From: an uncultured Bacilli bacterium
GTDB lineage: Bacteria > Bacillota_I > Bacilli_A > RF39 > UBA660
DNA: 38,381 bases
Direction of reading: 5' to 3'
Assembly (NCBI GenBank): GCA_947626425.1
Contig: CANQRX010000003.1
Coordinates: 1-38,381, forward strand
Position numbers and translations under genes: made by a program. Under the pieces are notes generated by a model, which did not search any database, was not told the DNA's origin, and was given only the letters and a program-made list of their open reading frames with translations. This document shows, piece by piece, positions 23,409 through 30,432 of the stretch. Every line of letters begins with the position of its first letter. Position 1 is the stretch's first letter.

Positions 23409-23417
23409 ATTGTACCA
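23409..23417 (-). promoter_or_regulatory. Extended -10 promoter of def
   Basis: On the minus strand TGG precedes TACAAT (23414 down to 23409). No clear -35. Transcription would start about 20 bases before the ribosome binding site of def. Confidence 0.5.
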
Positions 23418-23494
23418 TAAATTTAAAATATTAAAAGTAAAAATGATAATAAATAACTGAATTAGATGCAAAACTATCCAATTTTTCCTTAAAA

Positions 23495-23526
23495 TGAAAA
23501 AAGAATAGAATGGTTGCTATTCTTTT
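23495..23526 (-). terminator. Terminator of the YjcZ-like gene
   Basis: A 10-bp stem, AAAAGAATAG at 23499-23508 with its complement at 23517-23526. Read on the minus strand it ends in six T and lies just after the stop codon at 23533. Confidence 0.75.
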
Positions 23527-23532
23527 AAACGA

Positions 23533-23718
23533 TTAGTTGTTGTTGTTATTGTTGCCATACCAACCTGCACCAATGATGATTACTAACAGGATGAATAGGA
23601 CAATCCAAATGGCAGCGCCGGCACCATAACCAGAAGTATATCCAGCATATCCACCAGAGTTGCAACATTGATTTGGGTATCCGCCACCATAGAATCCATT
23701 ATTTCCGTAATAATACAT
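23533..23718 (-). CDS. YjcZ-like small glycine-rich membrane protein
   Basis: 61 residues: a tyrosine/glycine/asparagine-rich N-terminus with a cysteine pair (QCCNSGG), then a single hydrophobic helix IWIVLFILLVIIIGAGWYG and an asparagine tail of six. The pattern GYGAGAAIWIVLFILLVIII is close to the YjcZ/YhfI-type tiny proteins of Bacillus, where members are annotated as sporulation-associated. GGAGGT is well placed before the ATG and a TATAAT lies at 23743-23748 on this strand. It is transcribed alone, away from ftsW. Its role here is unknown; the annotation of the family rests on small, poorly studied members. Confidence 0.7.
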   Translation of the reverse strand: MYYYGNNGFYGGGYPNQCCNSGGYAGYTSGYGAGAAIWIVLFILLVIIIGAGWYGNNNNNN

Positions 23719-23769
23719 ATCTGTTACCTCCTTAATCTTTCTATTATAGTTTATTAAAATCTTTAAATT

Positions 23770-23799
23770 TTGACATAAAAACTTTACAGATGCTTATTA
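23770..23799 (+). promoter_or_regulatory. Possible ftsW promoter
   Basis: TTGACA (23770-23775), 18 bases, then TGC and TTATTA (23794-23799). The -35 is perfect, the -10 imperfect. It would leave a leader of about 100 bases before ftsW. A TGATACAAT closer to the gene was rejected because transcription would start inside the ribosome binding site. Confidence 0.4.
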
Positions 23800-23902
23800 T
23801 TTAATTTTTAAAACAATTGTCTTATAAGTGTCAGATTTTCTTTTTTTATGAAATTTTTAAGACTTTTCGTTGAGAATTTGATACAATGTTTATGGTGGTA
23901 AA

Positions 23903-25069
23903 ATGAGAAAGTTATTTCGGAAAATGGACAAACCTTTGTTTTTTTTAACAATTTTATATACAATTTTAGGTTTAGTAATGGTTTTATCTGCTTCTAGTGT
24001 TTCGGCCGTTTTACGTTATAATGTCTCAACATACTATTTTTTTATTAGACAATTAATATTTGTGGTAGTTTCTTATATAATTGGCTTTGTTGTATTAAAT
24101 ATTTCAACTAATAAATATCGTTTTATAGCCCCTTTGTATCTTCTTTCAACTATTGTTTTATTAGGGTTAGTTCAAATTTTTGGTTATGTTGCTGGCGGGG
24201 CAAAGAGTTGGATCGATTTTGGCTTTTTTAATCTTCAACCAACGGAGTTTGCCAAGACCGCTTTAATTTTGTATATGGCTACTTTTTATGAAAAAAGTGT
24301 CAAAAAACAACGTCGGTTTTTGGTTAATTTAATTCCTTTAGTTTTAGGTATAATCATTTTTGGTTTGGTCGCTTTACAGCCTGATTTAGGGGGAGCAGTA
24401 ATAATCGCCGGAATTGTCTTTTTTATGTTTTTATGTATTCCTTTTCCGAAAGACAAAAAAATTAGTTTTATCAAAAAATTAGGAATTGTTTGCTTAGCTG
24501 GGGTAGTTATTTTATTGTATTCCGGTTTAGCATCTAAATTTTTAAACGAATCGCAAAGACAACGTCTTAATTTTCAAGCACCTTGTAGTCGTTATATAGA
24601 AGATACTGGGTACCAAGTTTGTAATGGCTTTATCGCGTTACATAATGGAGGATTATTCGGCGTAGGCTTAGGTAATTCAACTCAAAAGTATTTATATTTA
24701 CCAGAAGCTCACACAGACTTTATTTTTCCTATTTTAGTTGAAGAATTAGGTTTAATCGTCGGTATTTTAGTAATTTTAGGTTATTTTATAATGCTTTATC
24801 GAATTTTAAAATTAGCAAAACGAGCTCAGACCATTAAAAATCAGTTAATTTGTTATGGTAGCTTTATCTTTATTTTTCTTCATTTAGGACTTAATTTTTT
24901 AGGTATTTTTGCTTTAACTCCTTTAACAGGTGTTCCCGTTCCTTTCTTAAGTTATGGTGGGTCATTTTCCATTAATGTTATTGTTATAATGTTTGTGATT
25001 CAAAGAGTTTCCATTGAAACAAATGTCGCAATTGAAAAAAAAGAATTAGCTAAACTCTCTAGTAAATAA
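23903..25069 (+). CDS. ftsW: SEDS-family peptidoglycan glycosyltransferase, FtsW-like
   Basis: 388 residues, ten membrane helices, SEDS family. It polymerises lipid II into glycan strands with a partner transpeptidase. Diagnostic segments are FNLQPTEFAKTALILYMA near 110-127, LPEAHTDFIFPILVEELG in the large outer loop, and LTPLTGVPVPFLSYGGS near the end. The N-terminal segment VMVLSASSV and the loop length favour FtsW (division) over RodA, but the two are hard to separate by eye. It is transcribed alone with no division cluster beside it. GGTGG precedes the ATG. Its presence shows that this organism makes a peptidoglycan wall. Confidence 0.85.
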   Translation: MRKLFRKMDKPLFFLTILYTILGLVMVLSASSVSAVLRYNVSTYYFFIRQLIFVVVSYIIGFVVLNISTNKYRFIAPLYLLSTIVLLGLVQIFGYVAGGAKSWIDFGFFNLQPTEFAKTALILYMATFYEKSVKKQRRFLVNLIPLVLGIIIFGLVALQPDLGGAVIIAGIVFFMFLCIPFPKDKKISFIKKLGIVCLAGVVILLYSGLASKFLNESQRQRLNFQAPCSRYIEDTGYQVCNGFIALHNGGLFGVGLGNSTQKYLYLPEAHTDFIFPILVEELGLIVGILVILGYFIMLYRILKLAKRAQTIKNQLICYGSFIFIFLHLGLNFLGIFALTPLTGVPVPFLSYGGSFSINVIVIMFVIQRVSIETNVAIEKKELAKLSSK

Positions 25070-25121
25070 GTAATATTTTTAATTATCTAAAAAATTGTGT
25101 GGCCTGCCTTTCAAAAAATTC

Positions 25122-25150
25122 TTGACGTCTTAAATAAAAAGTGATAAGAT
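25122..25150 (+). promoter_or_regulatory. Strong promoter of the 25.2-25.4 kb RNA
   Basis: TTGACG (25122-25127), exactly 17 bases, TAAGAT (25145-25150) with TGA just before it. This is nearly the same architecture as the promoter at 29233-29261. No coding start with a ribosome binding site follows within the next 300 bases, so it drives a non-coding transcript. Confidence 0.8.
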
Positions 25151-25156
25151 TAAGAT

Positions 25157-25412
25157 GCTTAATAGTGTGGAATGATTTTAAATGTAGGGAGTCTAAAAAC
25201 TCTGATTGTTGATTAATAATCCAATCGTTACATTTAATTGTGATTCTTTGAGTCATCACTTATTCTGCAAGGATACGGTGTCTTATCGGCTATTAAGTTA
25301 TACGTATATGTGGAGTAACGGTAAGAGGGAATTATTTATATCTGTCAATATATGTGAGACCTTATTCATCCACGGGAAATATGTTGAATGACAGTTCAAC
25401 GTATTTTTTTTT
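25157..25412 (+). ncRNA. Putative structured non-coding RNA (about 255 nt) upstream of comEA
   Basis: It fills the 429-base gap between ftsW and comEA, between a strong promoter and a terminator. Stems found by eye: closing P1, GTGGAATGA at 25167-25175 with TCATCCAC at 25366-25373 (one bulged A); P2, 25178-25186 with 25229-25237 (9 bp), enclosing two hairpins (25188-25203 and 25204-25226); P3, GTGAT/ATCAC at 25240-25259; P4, 25281-25288 with 25319-25326 (8 bp); P5, TATAT/ATATA at 25337-25352. The P5 loop CTGTCA (25342-25347) is the exact complement of the terminator loop TGACAG (25389-25394), so a kissing interaction is possible. I recognise no tmRNA, RNase P, SRP, 6S, T-box or common riboswitch motif. 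It may be a free RNA or a long leader of comEA. Confidence 0.65.
25378..25412 (+). terminator. Rho-independent terminator of the comEA-upstream RNA
   Basis: An 11-bp stem, AATATGTTGAA (25378-25388) with TTCAACGTATT (25395-25405), one G-U pair, loop TGACAG, followed by a run of T to 25412. Its loop is complementary to an upstream hairpin loop. Confidence 0.85.
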
Positions 25413-25455
25413 GTCTAAAAAAAGGAAATTTCAATTTTTATAGAAATATATAAGT

Positions 25456-25480
25456 AGAAAGAAGAATAAAAATTCTTTCT
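25456..25480 (+). promoter_or_regulatory. Hairpin in the comEA leader
   Basis: AGAAAGAA (25456-25463) pairs perfectly with TTCTTTCT (25473-25480) over a 9-base loop, ending just before the AAAGGAGG ribosome binding site of comEA (25484-25491). It has no T-run. It could tune translation, or simply be an RNA-stabilising leader hairpin. Confidence 0.4.
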
Positions 25481-25498
25481 TAGAAAGGAGGAACCTAT

Positions 25499-26185
25499 AT
25501 GGAAGCATTCAAAGAATTTCTTGTCGAAAAAAAAGTTTTTTGTCTTTGCGTTTTGCTTGGCATTATTTGTTTATCCTTAGGCTTTTTATATTTAAAAGAT
25601 GTCAGTGCGGAAGAATCCTTTCATTGCCCAGTAACGAGTGATAAAGTTTCAGAAAACAACGACGATGATATCGAAACTTTAGATATTATCCAAGTAGATA
25701 TAAAAGGGGCAGTGAAAGATCCTGGAGTCTATGTTTTAGATGAAGGTTCAGTCGTTAATGATTTAATATTAGCTGCTGGTGGCTTAACTAAAGACGCTGA
25801 CACAACCAACCTTAATTTAAGCAAAAAACTAGAAAACGAAATGGTTATAATTGTTTACACTAAAAAGGAAATGGAACAAAACGTTGAAAAAAACCTTACT
25901 AGTGATGCTGATATTTCGGAATCGTTAGGTAAAGATTCCATAATTGAGTCCGATAGTGAATCAAGTTCTAACAATACCACTTCCAAAACTACTAAAAAAG
26001 TTAATCTAAATACTGCTACCTTAGAAGAATTAACCACATTGCCGGGAATAGGAGAGGCCAAAGCTAAAAGTATAATTCAATATCGAAAAACTTGTGGAAA
26101 TTTTAAAGTCATCGAAGATATAAAAAACATTTCAGGTATAGGCGATTCAGTTTATGCTAAACTTGAAAAATATATCACCGTTTAA
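25499..26185 (+). CDS. comEA: Competence DNA-binding protein ComEA
   Basis: 228 residues. Membrane anchor at about 13-33, an SLBB domain at about 60-125 (VDIKGAVKDPGVYVLDEGS, VNDLILAAGGLTKDAD), an acidic serine-rich linker, and a C-terminal double helix-hairpin-helix DNA-binding domain (VNLNTATLEELTTLPGIGEA, IKNISGIGDSVYAKLEKYI). ComEA binds incoming double-stranded DNA at the cell surface and passes it to ComEC. AAAGGAGG lies upstream. It overlaps comEC by 32 bases, the usual operon. Full length, no defects seen. Confidence 0.95.
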   Translation: MEAFKEFLVEKKVFCLCVLLGIICLSLGFLYLKDVSAEESFHCPVTSDKVSENNDDDIETLDIIQVDIKGAVKDPGVYVLDEGSVVNDLILAAGGLTKDADTTNLNLSKKLENEMVIIVYTKKEMEQNVEKNLTSDADISESLGKDSIIESDSESSSNNTTSKTTKKVNLNTATLEELTTLPGIGEAKAKSIIQYRKTCGNFKVIEDIKNISGIGDSVYAKLEKYITV

Positions 26186-28199
26186 ATGGCTTATCTTTAT
26201 TTTAATAATTTTTGCTATATTTAGATTGATTATGGTTAGTAAAGAAACTAGCAAAATCTCTAATAATGTAACAAGCTTAAGTGGTAAATTAATTGCTAAG
26301 AGTATCGATGGAAATTTGTTAAGTGGAACAATTATTACTAAGGAAAAAGAAAAAGTAAATTTCTATTATTACTTGAAAACGGAACAAGAGCAAAAACTAT
26401 TAAACAATATGGGATTTGGAGATGTTCTCTATTTAAAAGGGAATATCTCTTTACCTTTAGATGAAGTAATATTTAATACCTTTTCATTTAAAAAATATTT
26501 ATTTAATCATCGCATCTTTAAAATAATGAATGTTAATAATTTAAACTATAAACCCACTAAAAATATTTTGTATTGGTTAAAAAATAAAATATTGAATTAC
26601 TTAGATAAAATTGACAATAAGCATTATTTAAAAGCATTATTACTAGGTGAGAAAAAAGCTGTTGACTATGAACTACTTTCCCATAATGGAATTAGTCATC
26701 TTTTGGCCGTTTCAGGAATGCATATTGCCATCTTTATTGATTTTTTTTATCATTTTTTTTATAAAAAACATCGTAAACATTCATTGCTTTTAATAGCAAT
26801 CCTTTGGTTTTATACATTTTTAGTAGGATTTACCATTTCGATTGTAAGAAGTGTATTAAATTTTACAATTATTACTTTCCTAAGTATGTTTAATTTAAAA
26901 ATTACAACTATCAAAAGTTTTATTATAACTTCTTTAATTATTATTATTAAAAACCCTTTGTATTTATTTGATGCAAGCTTTTTATATTCTTTCTTAATTA
27001 CTTTAGGACTAATTTTATCTCCTTCTTATCAAAAACAAAAAATGCTTAAAATAAGTTTGTTAACCTTCTTTTTAAGTGCAGGCCTAACTTGTTATTTTAA
27101 CTATGAGATTAATTTTTTAGCTATCTTTTTTAATATAATTGCCACTATTTTAATAGCTAATATTCTTTATCCTTTTGCTATAATGTGTTTATTTTTACCA
27201 TTTTTAATAAAGATTTTTAATTTTTTATTTAATTCCTTTTTAATGCTTAATAAAGCAATAAGTAAAGTGTCATTTGGAGTAATCGTTATTTCTAAGTACC
27301 CATATATTATCTGGGTCATTTATTATTTTATACTATTTTATTATTTAATAAAAAAGCAAAAGCTCAATTTTTATTTAGGATTATACTTATTAATTTTAGC
27401 TATTATTCCGTATTTTTCCCAAAAAGCTATTGTAACCTTTTTGGATGTTGGCCAAGGTGATGCCATAGCCTTTATTTCGCCCAACAAAAAGGAAGCATTT
27501 TTAATTGATACAGGTGGTAAGCAAAGCTTTTTTAAAGAAAGTTGGGAACAAAGGAAACAGGTTAATTATCAAGCTTTAAATATTGCCACTTATTTTAAAA
27601 GTGAAGGGGTAAGTAGTATTTTTGTTATAACGAGTCATGGTGACTATGACCATCTTGGAAATTTAATTGACCTAAGTAATTATATTCGTATTAATTTTGT
27701 CGTTTTAAATGAAAATAAAATGATTGCGAAAGAACAAGAAATAAGTTCTAAATTGCCTTTAAAAAAATTGGAAAATGTTTTATTTAAATATTTTAAAGTA
27801 AAACAGTTAAATCCTTTACTTAATCTAGACGACGAAAATGATGCAAGTTTAGTTTTAAAAATAACAAACGGATATTTATCATTTTTGATGATGGGAGATG
27901 CTCCCCAAAAAGTGGAAGCAAAAATTTTAAATAAAGTTGGCAACGTTGATTTTATTAAATTAGGACACCATGGTTCTAATACGAGTAGTGACCCGTATTT
28001 TTTAGCTAAAATTAACCCCCAATATGCTTTTATTTCGGCGGGGAAAAATAATCGTTATCATCATCCTCACCAAGAAACAATAGATACTTTAACAAAATTA
28101 AAAATTCCTTATTATAATACTCAAGTAAATCATTCCATTAAAATTATTTTTCAAAAAGATAGCTATCATATTAAGCCATTATCTGATACAATACAGTAA
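26154..28199 (+). CDS. comEC: DNA uptake channel ComEC/Rec2
   Basis: 681 residues. The N-terminal part has two membrane helices around a small OB-like domain. The central competence domain holds ALLLGEKKAVDYELLSHNGI and SHLLAVSGMHIAIFIDFF, the family signature, and many membrane helices to about 415. The C-terminal metallo-beta-lactamase domain has VGQGDAI, FLIDTGG, the metal motif HGDYDHLGN, and LGHHGSNTSSD. ComEC forms the inner-membrane channel for single-stranded DNA in transformation, and the beta-lactamase domain is the likely nuclease. It overlaps comEA. All motifs are intact, so competence may be functional. Confidence 0.95.
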   Translation: MLNLKNISPFKWLIFILIIFAIFRLIMVSKETSKISNNVTSLSGKLIAKSIDGNLLSGTIITKEKEKVNFYYYLKTEQEQKLLNNMGFGDVLYLKGNISLPLDEVIFNTFSFKKYLFNHRIFKIMNVNNLNYKPTKNILYWLKNKILNYLDKIDNKHYLKALLLGEKKAVDYELLSHNGISHLLAVSGMHIAIFIDFFYHFFYKKHRKHSLLLIAILWFYTFLVGFTISIVRSVLNFTIITFLSMFNLKITTIKSFIITSLIIIIKNPLYLFDASFLYSFLITLGLILSPSYQKQKMLKISLLTFFLSAGLTCYFNYEINFLAIFFNIIATILIANILYPFAIMCLFLPFLIKIFNFLFNSFLMLNKAISKVSFGVIVISKYPYIIWVIYYFILFYYLIKKQKLNFYLGLYLLILAIIPYFSQKAIVTFLDVGQGDAIAFISPNKKEAFLIDTGGKQSFFKESWEQRKQVNYQALNIATYFKSEGVSSIFVITSHGDYDHLGNLIDLSNYIRINFVVLNENKMIAKEQEISSKLPLKKLENVLFKYFKVKQLNPLLNLDDENDASLVLKITNGYLSFLMMGDAPQKVEAKILNKVGNVDFIKLGHHGSNTSSDPYFLAKINPQYAFISAGKNNRYHHPHQETIDTLTKLKIPYYNTQVNHSIKIIFQKDSYHIKPLSDTIQ

Positions 28200-28215
28200 G
28201 TGGGTGAGATAATTT

Positions 28216-29160
28216 ATGAAAGTATTACTAATCGAAACTGATTCCAAAATTTTATTAGATGAAAAATTAAGTTCAATAATTAAAGGTGATAATAATGTTT
28301 TGATTTATAACTATTTAAATACGAATTTAAATGAAATTATAGAAGAAGCTTCATACGTATCAATGTTTGGCGAATTAAAATGGATTATCGTTAAAAATGC
28401 CGATTTTTTTGGTAATGGCAAAATTAGTGAGAAGGAAACTAAAATGTTAAGCGATTATTTAAATCATCCTTATGAATTAACTAATTTAATTTTTACAACT
28501 TATCAAAAAATAGATAATCGCAAGGCCATTTGTAAAGAGTTTAAAAAATTTAATTGTATTATCTCCCTTAAAACACCGAAAGGATATGAATTAACTAATA
28601 ATGTAAAAAACTTAATTAAACAAAAAGGTTATATAGTTAGTGATGATGCGATTAAATATATTATTGATGCCTGTATAAATAATTGGGATTTAATTTATAA
28701 TGAGATTTCTAAATTTGATTTAATTTTCCTAAAAAATCAAAAAATAACTTTAACTGAAATTAAAGAAGTTATTTGTTCTGCTATTGAAGATAATGATTTT
28801 AAATTTATCGACAATTTTATAAAAAAAGATGCTATTAAAAGTTGGACAGCTATTAATGACTATATTATAAAAAAAACTGATCCAATAAAGTTAATAAATT
28901 TATTAGTTAGAGAATATCGAATGCTTTTAATATCTAAAATAATGGCCGAACAAAAATATAGTTTAAGTGACATTGGAAAAGAATTAAGCGTTGTCGATTG
29001 GCAATTAGATAAAATAAAAAGAAACGCATCTTTATATCATAAAGACGATTTAAAAGAAATTTTAATAAAATTAGCTAAATTAGATTATTTAATTAAATCC
29101 GGAAAAAAAGATAAATGGTTAGCTTTTGAAGAGTTTTTTGTTGAACAAATGGAATTTTAA
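28216..29160 (+). CDS. holA: DNA polymerase III delta subunit HolA
   Basis: 314 residues with the HolA layout: an N-terminal clamp-interacting segment (EEASYVSMFGELKWIIVKNA near 45-64), a RecA-like fold, and a helical C-terminal collar domain (KLINLLVREYRMLLISKIMA, LAKLDYLIKSGKKDK, then FEEFFVE). It opens the beta clamp during loading. It follows comEC by 16 bases with GGGTGAG upstream; comEC-holA is a common Firmicutes arrangement. rpsT, which often follows holA, is not present here. Divergence in sequence is normal for HolA. Confidence 0.88.
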   Translation: MKVLLIETDSKILLDEKLSSIIKGDNNVLIYNYLNTNLNEIIEEASYVSMFGELKWIIVKNADFFGNGKISEKETKMLSDYLNHPYELTNLIFTTYQKIDNRKAICKEFKKFNCIISLKTPKGYELTNNVKNLIKQKGYIVSDDAIKYIIDACINNWDLIYNEISKFDLIFLKNQKITLTEIKEVICSAIEDNDFKFIDNFIKKDAIKSWTAINDYIIKKTDPIKLINLLVREYRMLLISKIMAEQKYSLSDIGKELSVVDWQLDKIKRNASLYHKDDLKEILIKLAKLDYLIKSGKKDKWLAFEEFFVEQMEF

Positions 29161-29232
29161 AAAAAATTAAAGTTTTTAAAACACCTAATTTAGGTCAGAG
29201 TAAAAAAATCGGATTGAAGGCTTAAAAAAGTA

Positions 29233-29261
29233 TTGACACATTAATAGTCATATGATAATAT
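29233..29261 (+). promoter_or_regulatory. Strong promoter of the 29.3-29.7 kb RNA
   Basis: Perfect TTGACA (29233-29238), exactly 17 bases, then TGA and TAATAT (29256-29261). It starts after the holA stop and leads into a region without a credible coding frame. Confidence 0.8.
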
Positions 29262-29267
29262 AAATAT

Positions 29268-29668
29268 GTCATAAGGATATAGAATATATGTCTAAAAGTG
29301 TTATATGAAATGGTTATTTTGTATAACGATATAGTAAAATATTTTATAGACTTGATGATGATGTTTTCTTTAATATTTTGATATTGAAGAAGATAAAAAA
29401 GTAATTTTATTGTTCAAATCCTTTAATTTTGGCGATTAATTGTTCGTCGTAATGGCTATAATAATCATAGCTAGGTGTGCACCGTTTTTGGATATTAAAG
29501 GATTCTGAAAGTGAGAAAGTGACTCATTTTAAATAATCTTTAATTAGATTGATGATAAAAAATAAACTCGGGTATTTATTTGAAATTAGCTACTTCAATG
29601 ATACTTTAGAAAAATCTTGAATATTATAGGATATTTTGCAGAGAAGGTGATTATAATCTCTGTTTTTT
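29268..29668 (+). ncRNA. Putative large structured non-coding RNA (about 400 nt) after holA
   Basis: It fills the 562-base gap between holA and the WXG100 operon, between a near-consensus promoter and a terminator, with no coding frame having a ribosome binding site. Stems by eye: hairpin A at 29300-29327 (GTTATA/TATAAC plus AAAT/ATTT with a symmetric TG/TG loop), inside GTCTA/TAGAC (29290-29294 with 29347-29351); hairpin B, 11 to 15 bp, 29362-29376 with 29381-29395; C, a perfect 11-bp helix 29417-29427 with 29494-29504, enclosing GGCGA/TCGTC, GCTAT/ATAGC and GGTGTGCACC; D, AATCT/AGATT near 29536-29551; E, 29560-29566 with 29575-29581. AT-rich DNA gives chance hairpins, but B and C are long. 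I cannot name a known RNA family. Confidence 0.55.
29638..29668 (+). terminator. Rho-independent terminator of the post-holA RNA
   Basis: CAGAGA (29639-29644) with TCTCTG (29657-29662), a G-U extension, 12-base loop, followed by six T. Confidence 0.85.
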
Positions 29669-29698
29669 GTATTATGTATTAATCAACTGCTTTTAATT

Positions 29699-29722
29699 AA
29701 AAAAGAGTTGGCAATCAACTCT
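29699..29722 (-). terminator. Terminator of the WXG100 operon
   Basis: Read on the minus strand, AGAGTTG and CAACTCT form a 7-bp stem with a 5-base loop (29704-29722), followed by T's (29704 down to 29699). It lies directly after the TAG stop of the acidic gene. Confidence 0.8.
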
Positions 29723-30079
29723 CTAAAATAAATCATTTAAATCATTTAAATTTTCATTTTTTTCTTCTAATGTTTCTATACCTTCAGAAATGTCACTTTC
29801 TTCACTACTATTTTCGTCATCAGATTCATTTATATCAAAATCCGAATAGTTATCTTCAAAAATGTCATCATTAATTTCAGTTTCATCATCCTCGTCGTCA
29901 TCACCAGTATCAGGATAATGATCTTCTAATGAATCAGTTAAAACATTAATTCCATTTTCATTGAAATAACGAAAAGTTTCTTTAAGGTCTTCTGGTAAGG
30001 ATTCATCAATTATAAATTTTCCATCTTGGTCTATAAAATTTGCATAAACCTTTTTTGCAGAATCACTAAGTTTAATCAT
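29723..30079 (-). CDS. Very acidic protein of the WXG100 operon, function unknown
   Basis: 118 residues. Residues 1-50 look folded (IKLSDSAKKVYANFIDQ, ESLPEDLKETFRYFNENG); residues 55-118 are almost all Asp, Glu, Ser and Asn (DDDEDDETEINDD, ESDDENSSEESDISEG), probably disordered. It is the last gene of a three-gene minus-strand operon, 16 bases after a WXG100 gene, with a distant, weak AAGGAT about a dozen bases before the ATG. The acidic low-complexity tail could keep a basic partner soluble or act as a chaperone-like small protein of a type VII substrate; this is a guess from context. Confidence 0.7.
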   Translation of the reverse strand: MIKLSDSAKKVYANFIDQDGKFIIDESLPEDLKETFRYFNENGINVLTDSLEDHYPDTGDDDEDDETEINDDIFEDNYSDFDINESDDENSSEESDISEGIETLEEKNENLNDLNDLF

Positions 30080-30095
30080 AATTTTTTAATTATCC

Positions 30096-30395
30096 TTATT
30101 TTTTATCTTTATTTACGGCATCAACAAAATTTGCGGCAGCTATATCAACAAAGCGATATGCATCACAATAATCTTCAATATTGTTTGTTATATTTGTAAT
30201 AGCTTGTTTATAAAACTTTTTCGCTTTATTTCCATTCCAATATGGACCATCAGTGTCACCATCCATCATAGCTTTAACATTTGCACTTAATTCTCTCATT
30301 TCTTTAGCGAGACTAGTTAAAGTAGAATTCATTTCTATTAATTTTGTTTTTGCCTTTTGACTACCTTTAACACCACTTTTTGAATTTGCACTCAT
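30096..30395 (-). CDS. WXG100-family protein (type VII secretion-associated)
   Basis: 99 residues, no signal peptide, two amphipathic helices joined by a turn with the W-x-G signature (GPYWNGNKAKKFY near residue 51-63), the definition of the WXG100 (ESAT-6-like) family. Length is typical. The N-terminus is basic and low complexity (SANSKSGVKGSQKAKTK). The ATG follows a good AAGGAGG. WXG100 proteins form helical dimers exported by type VII (EssC/EccC) systems, alone or as partners of larger toxins. No EssC, EsaA or toxin gene is in the window, so this is either an orphan substrate or a partner for one encoded elsewhere. Confidence 0.82.
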   Translation of the reverse strand: MSANSKSGVKGSQKAKTKLIEMNSTLTSLAKEMRELSANVKAMMDGDTDGPYWNGNKAKKFYKQAITNITNNIEDYCDAYRFVDIAAANFVDAVNKDKK

Positions 30396-30432
30396 AGATT
30401 ATAACCTCCTTTTTTATTTTGATTTAAATGAA

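Noticed and set aside
23879..23887. TGATACAAT before ftsW
   Set aside because: A transcript from it would begin at the GGTGG ribosome binding site, only about nine bases before the ATG.
25206..25391. A 61-codon open frame between ftsW and comEA
   Set aside because: It lies entirely within the structured RNA region, has no ribosome binding site, and its composition is unlike a real protein.
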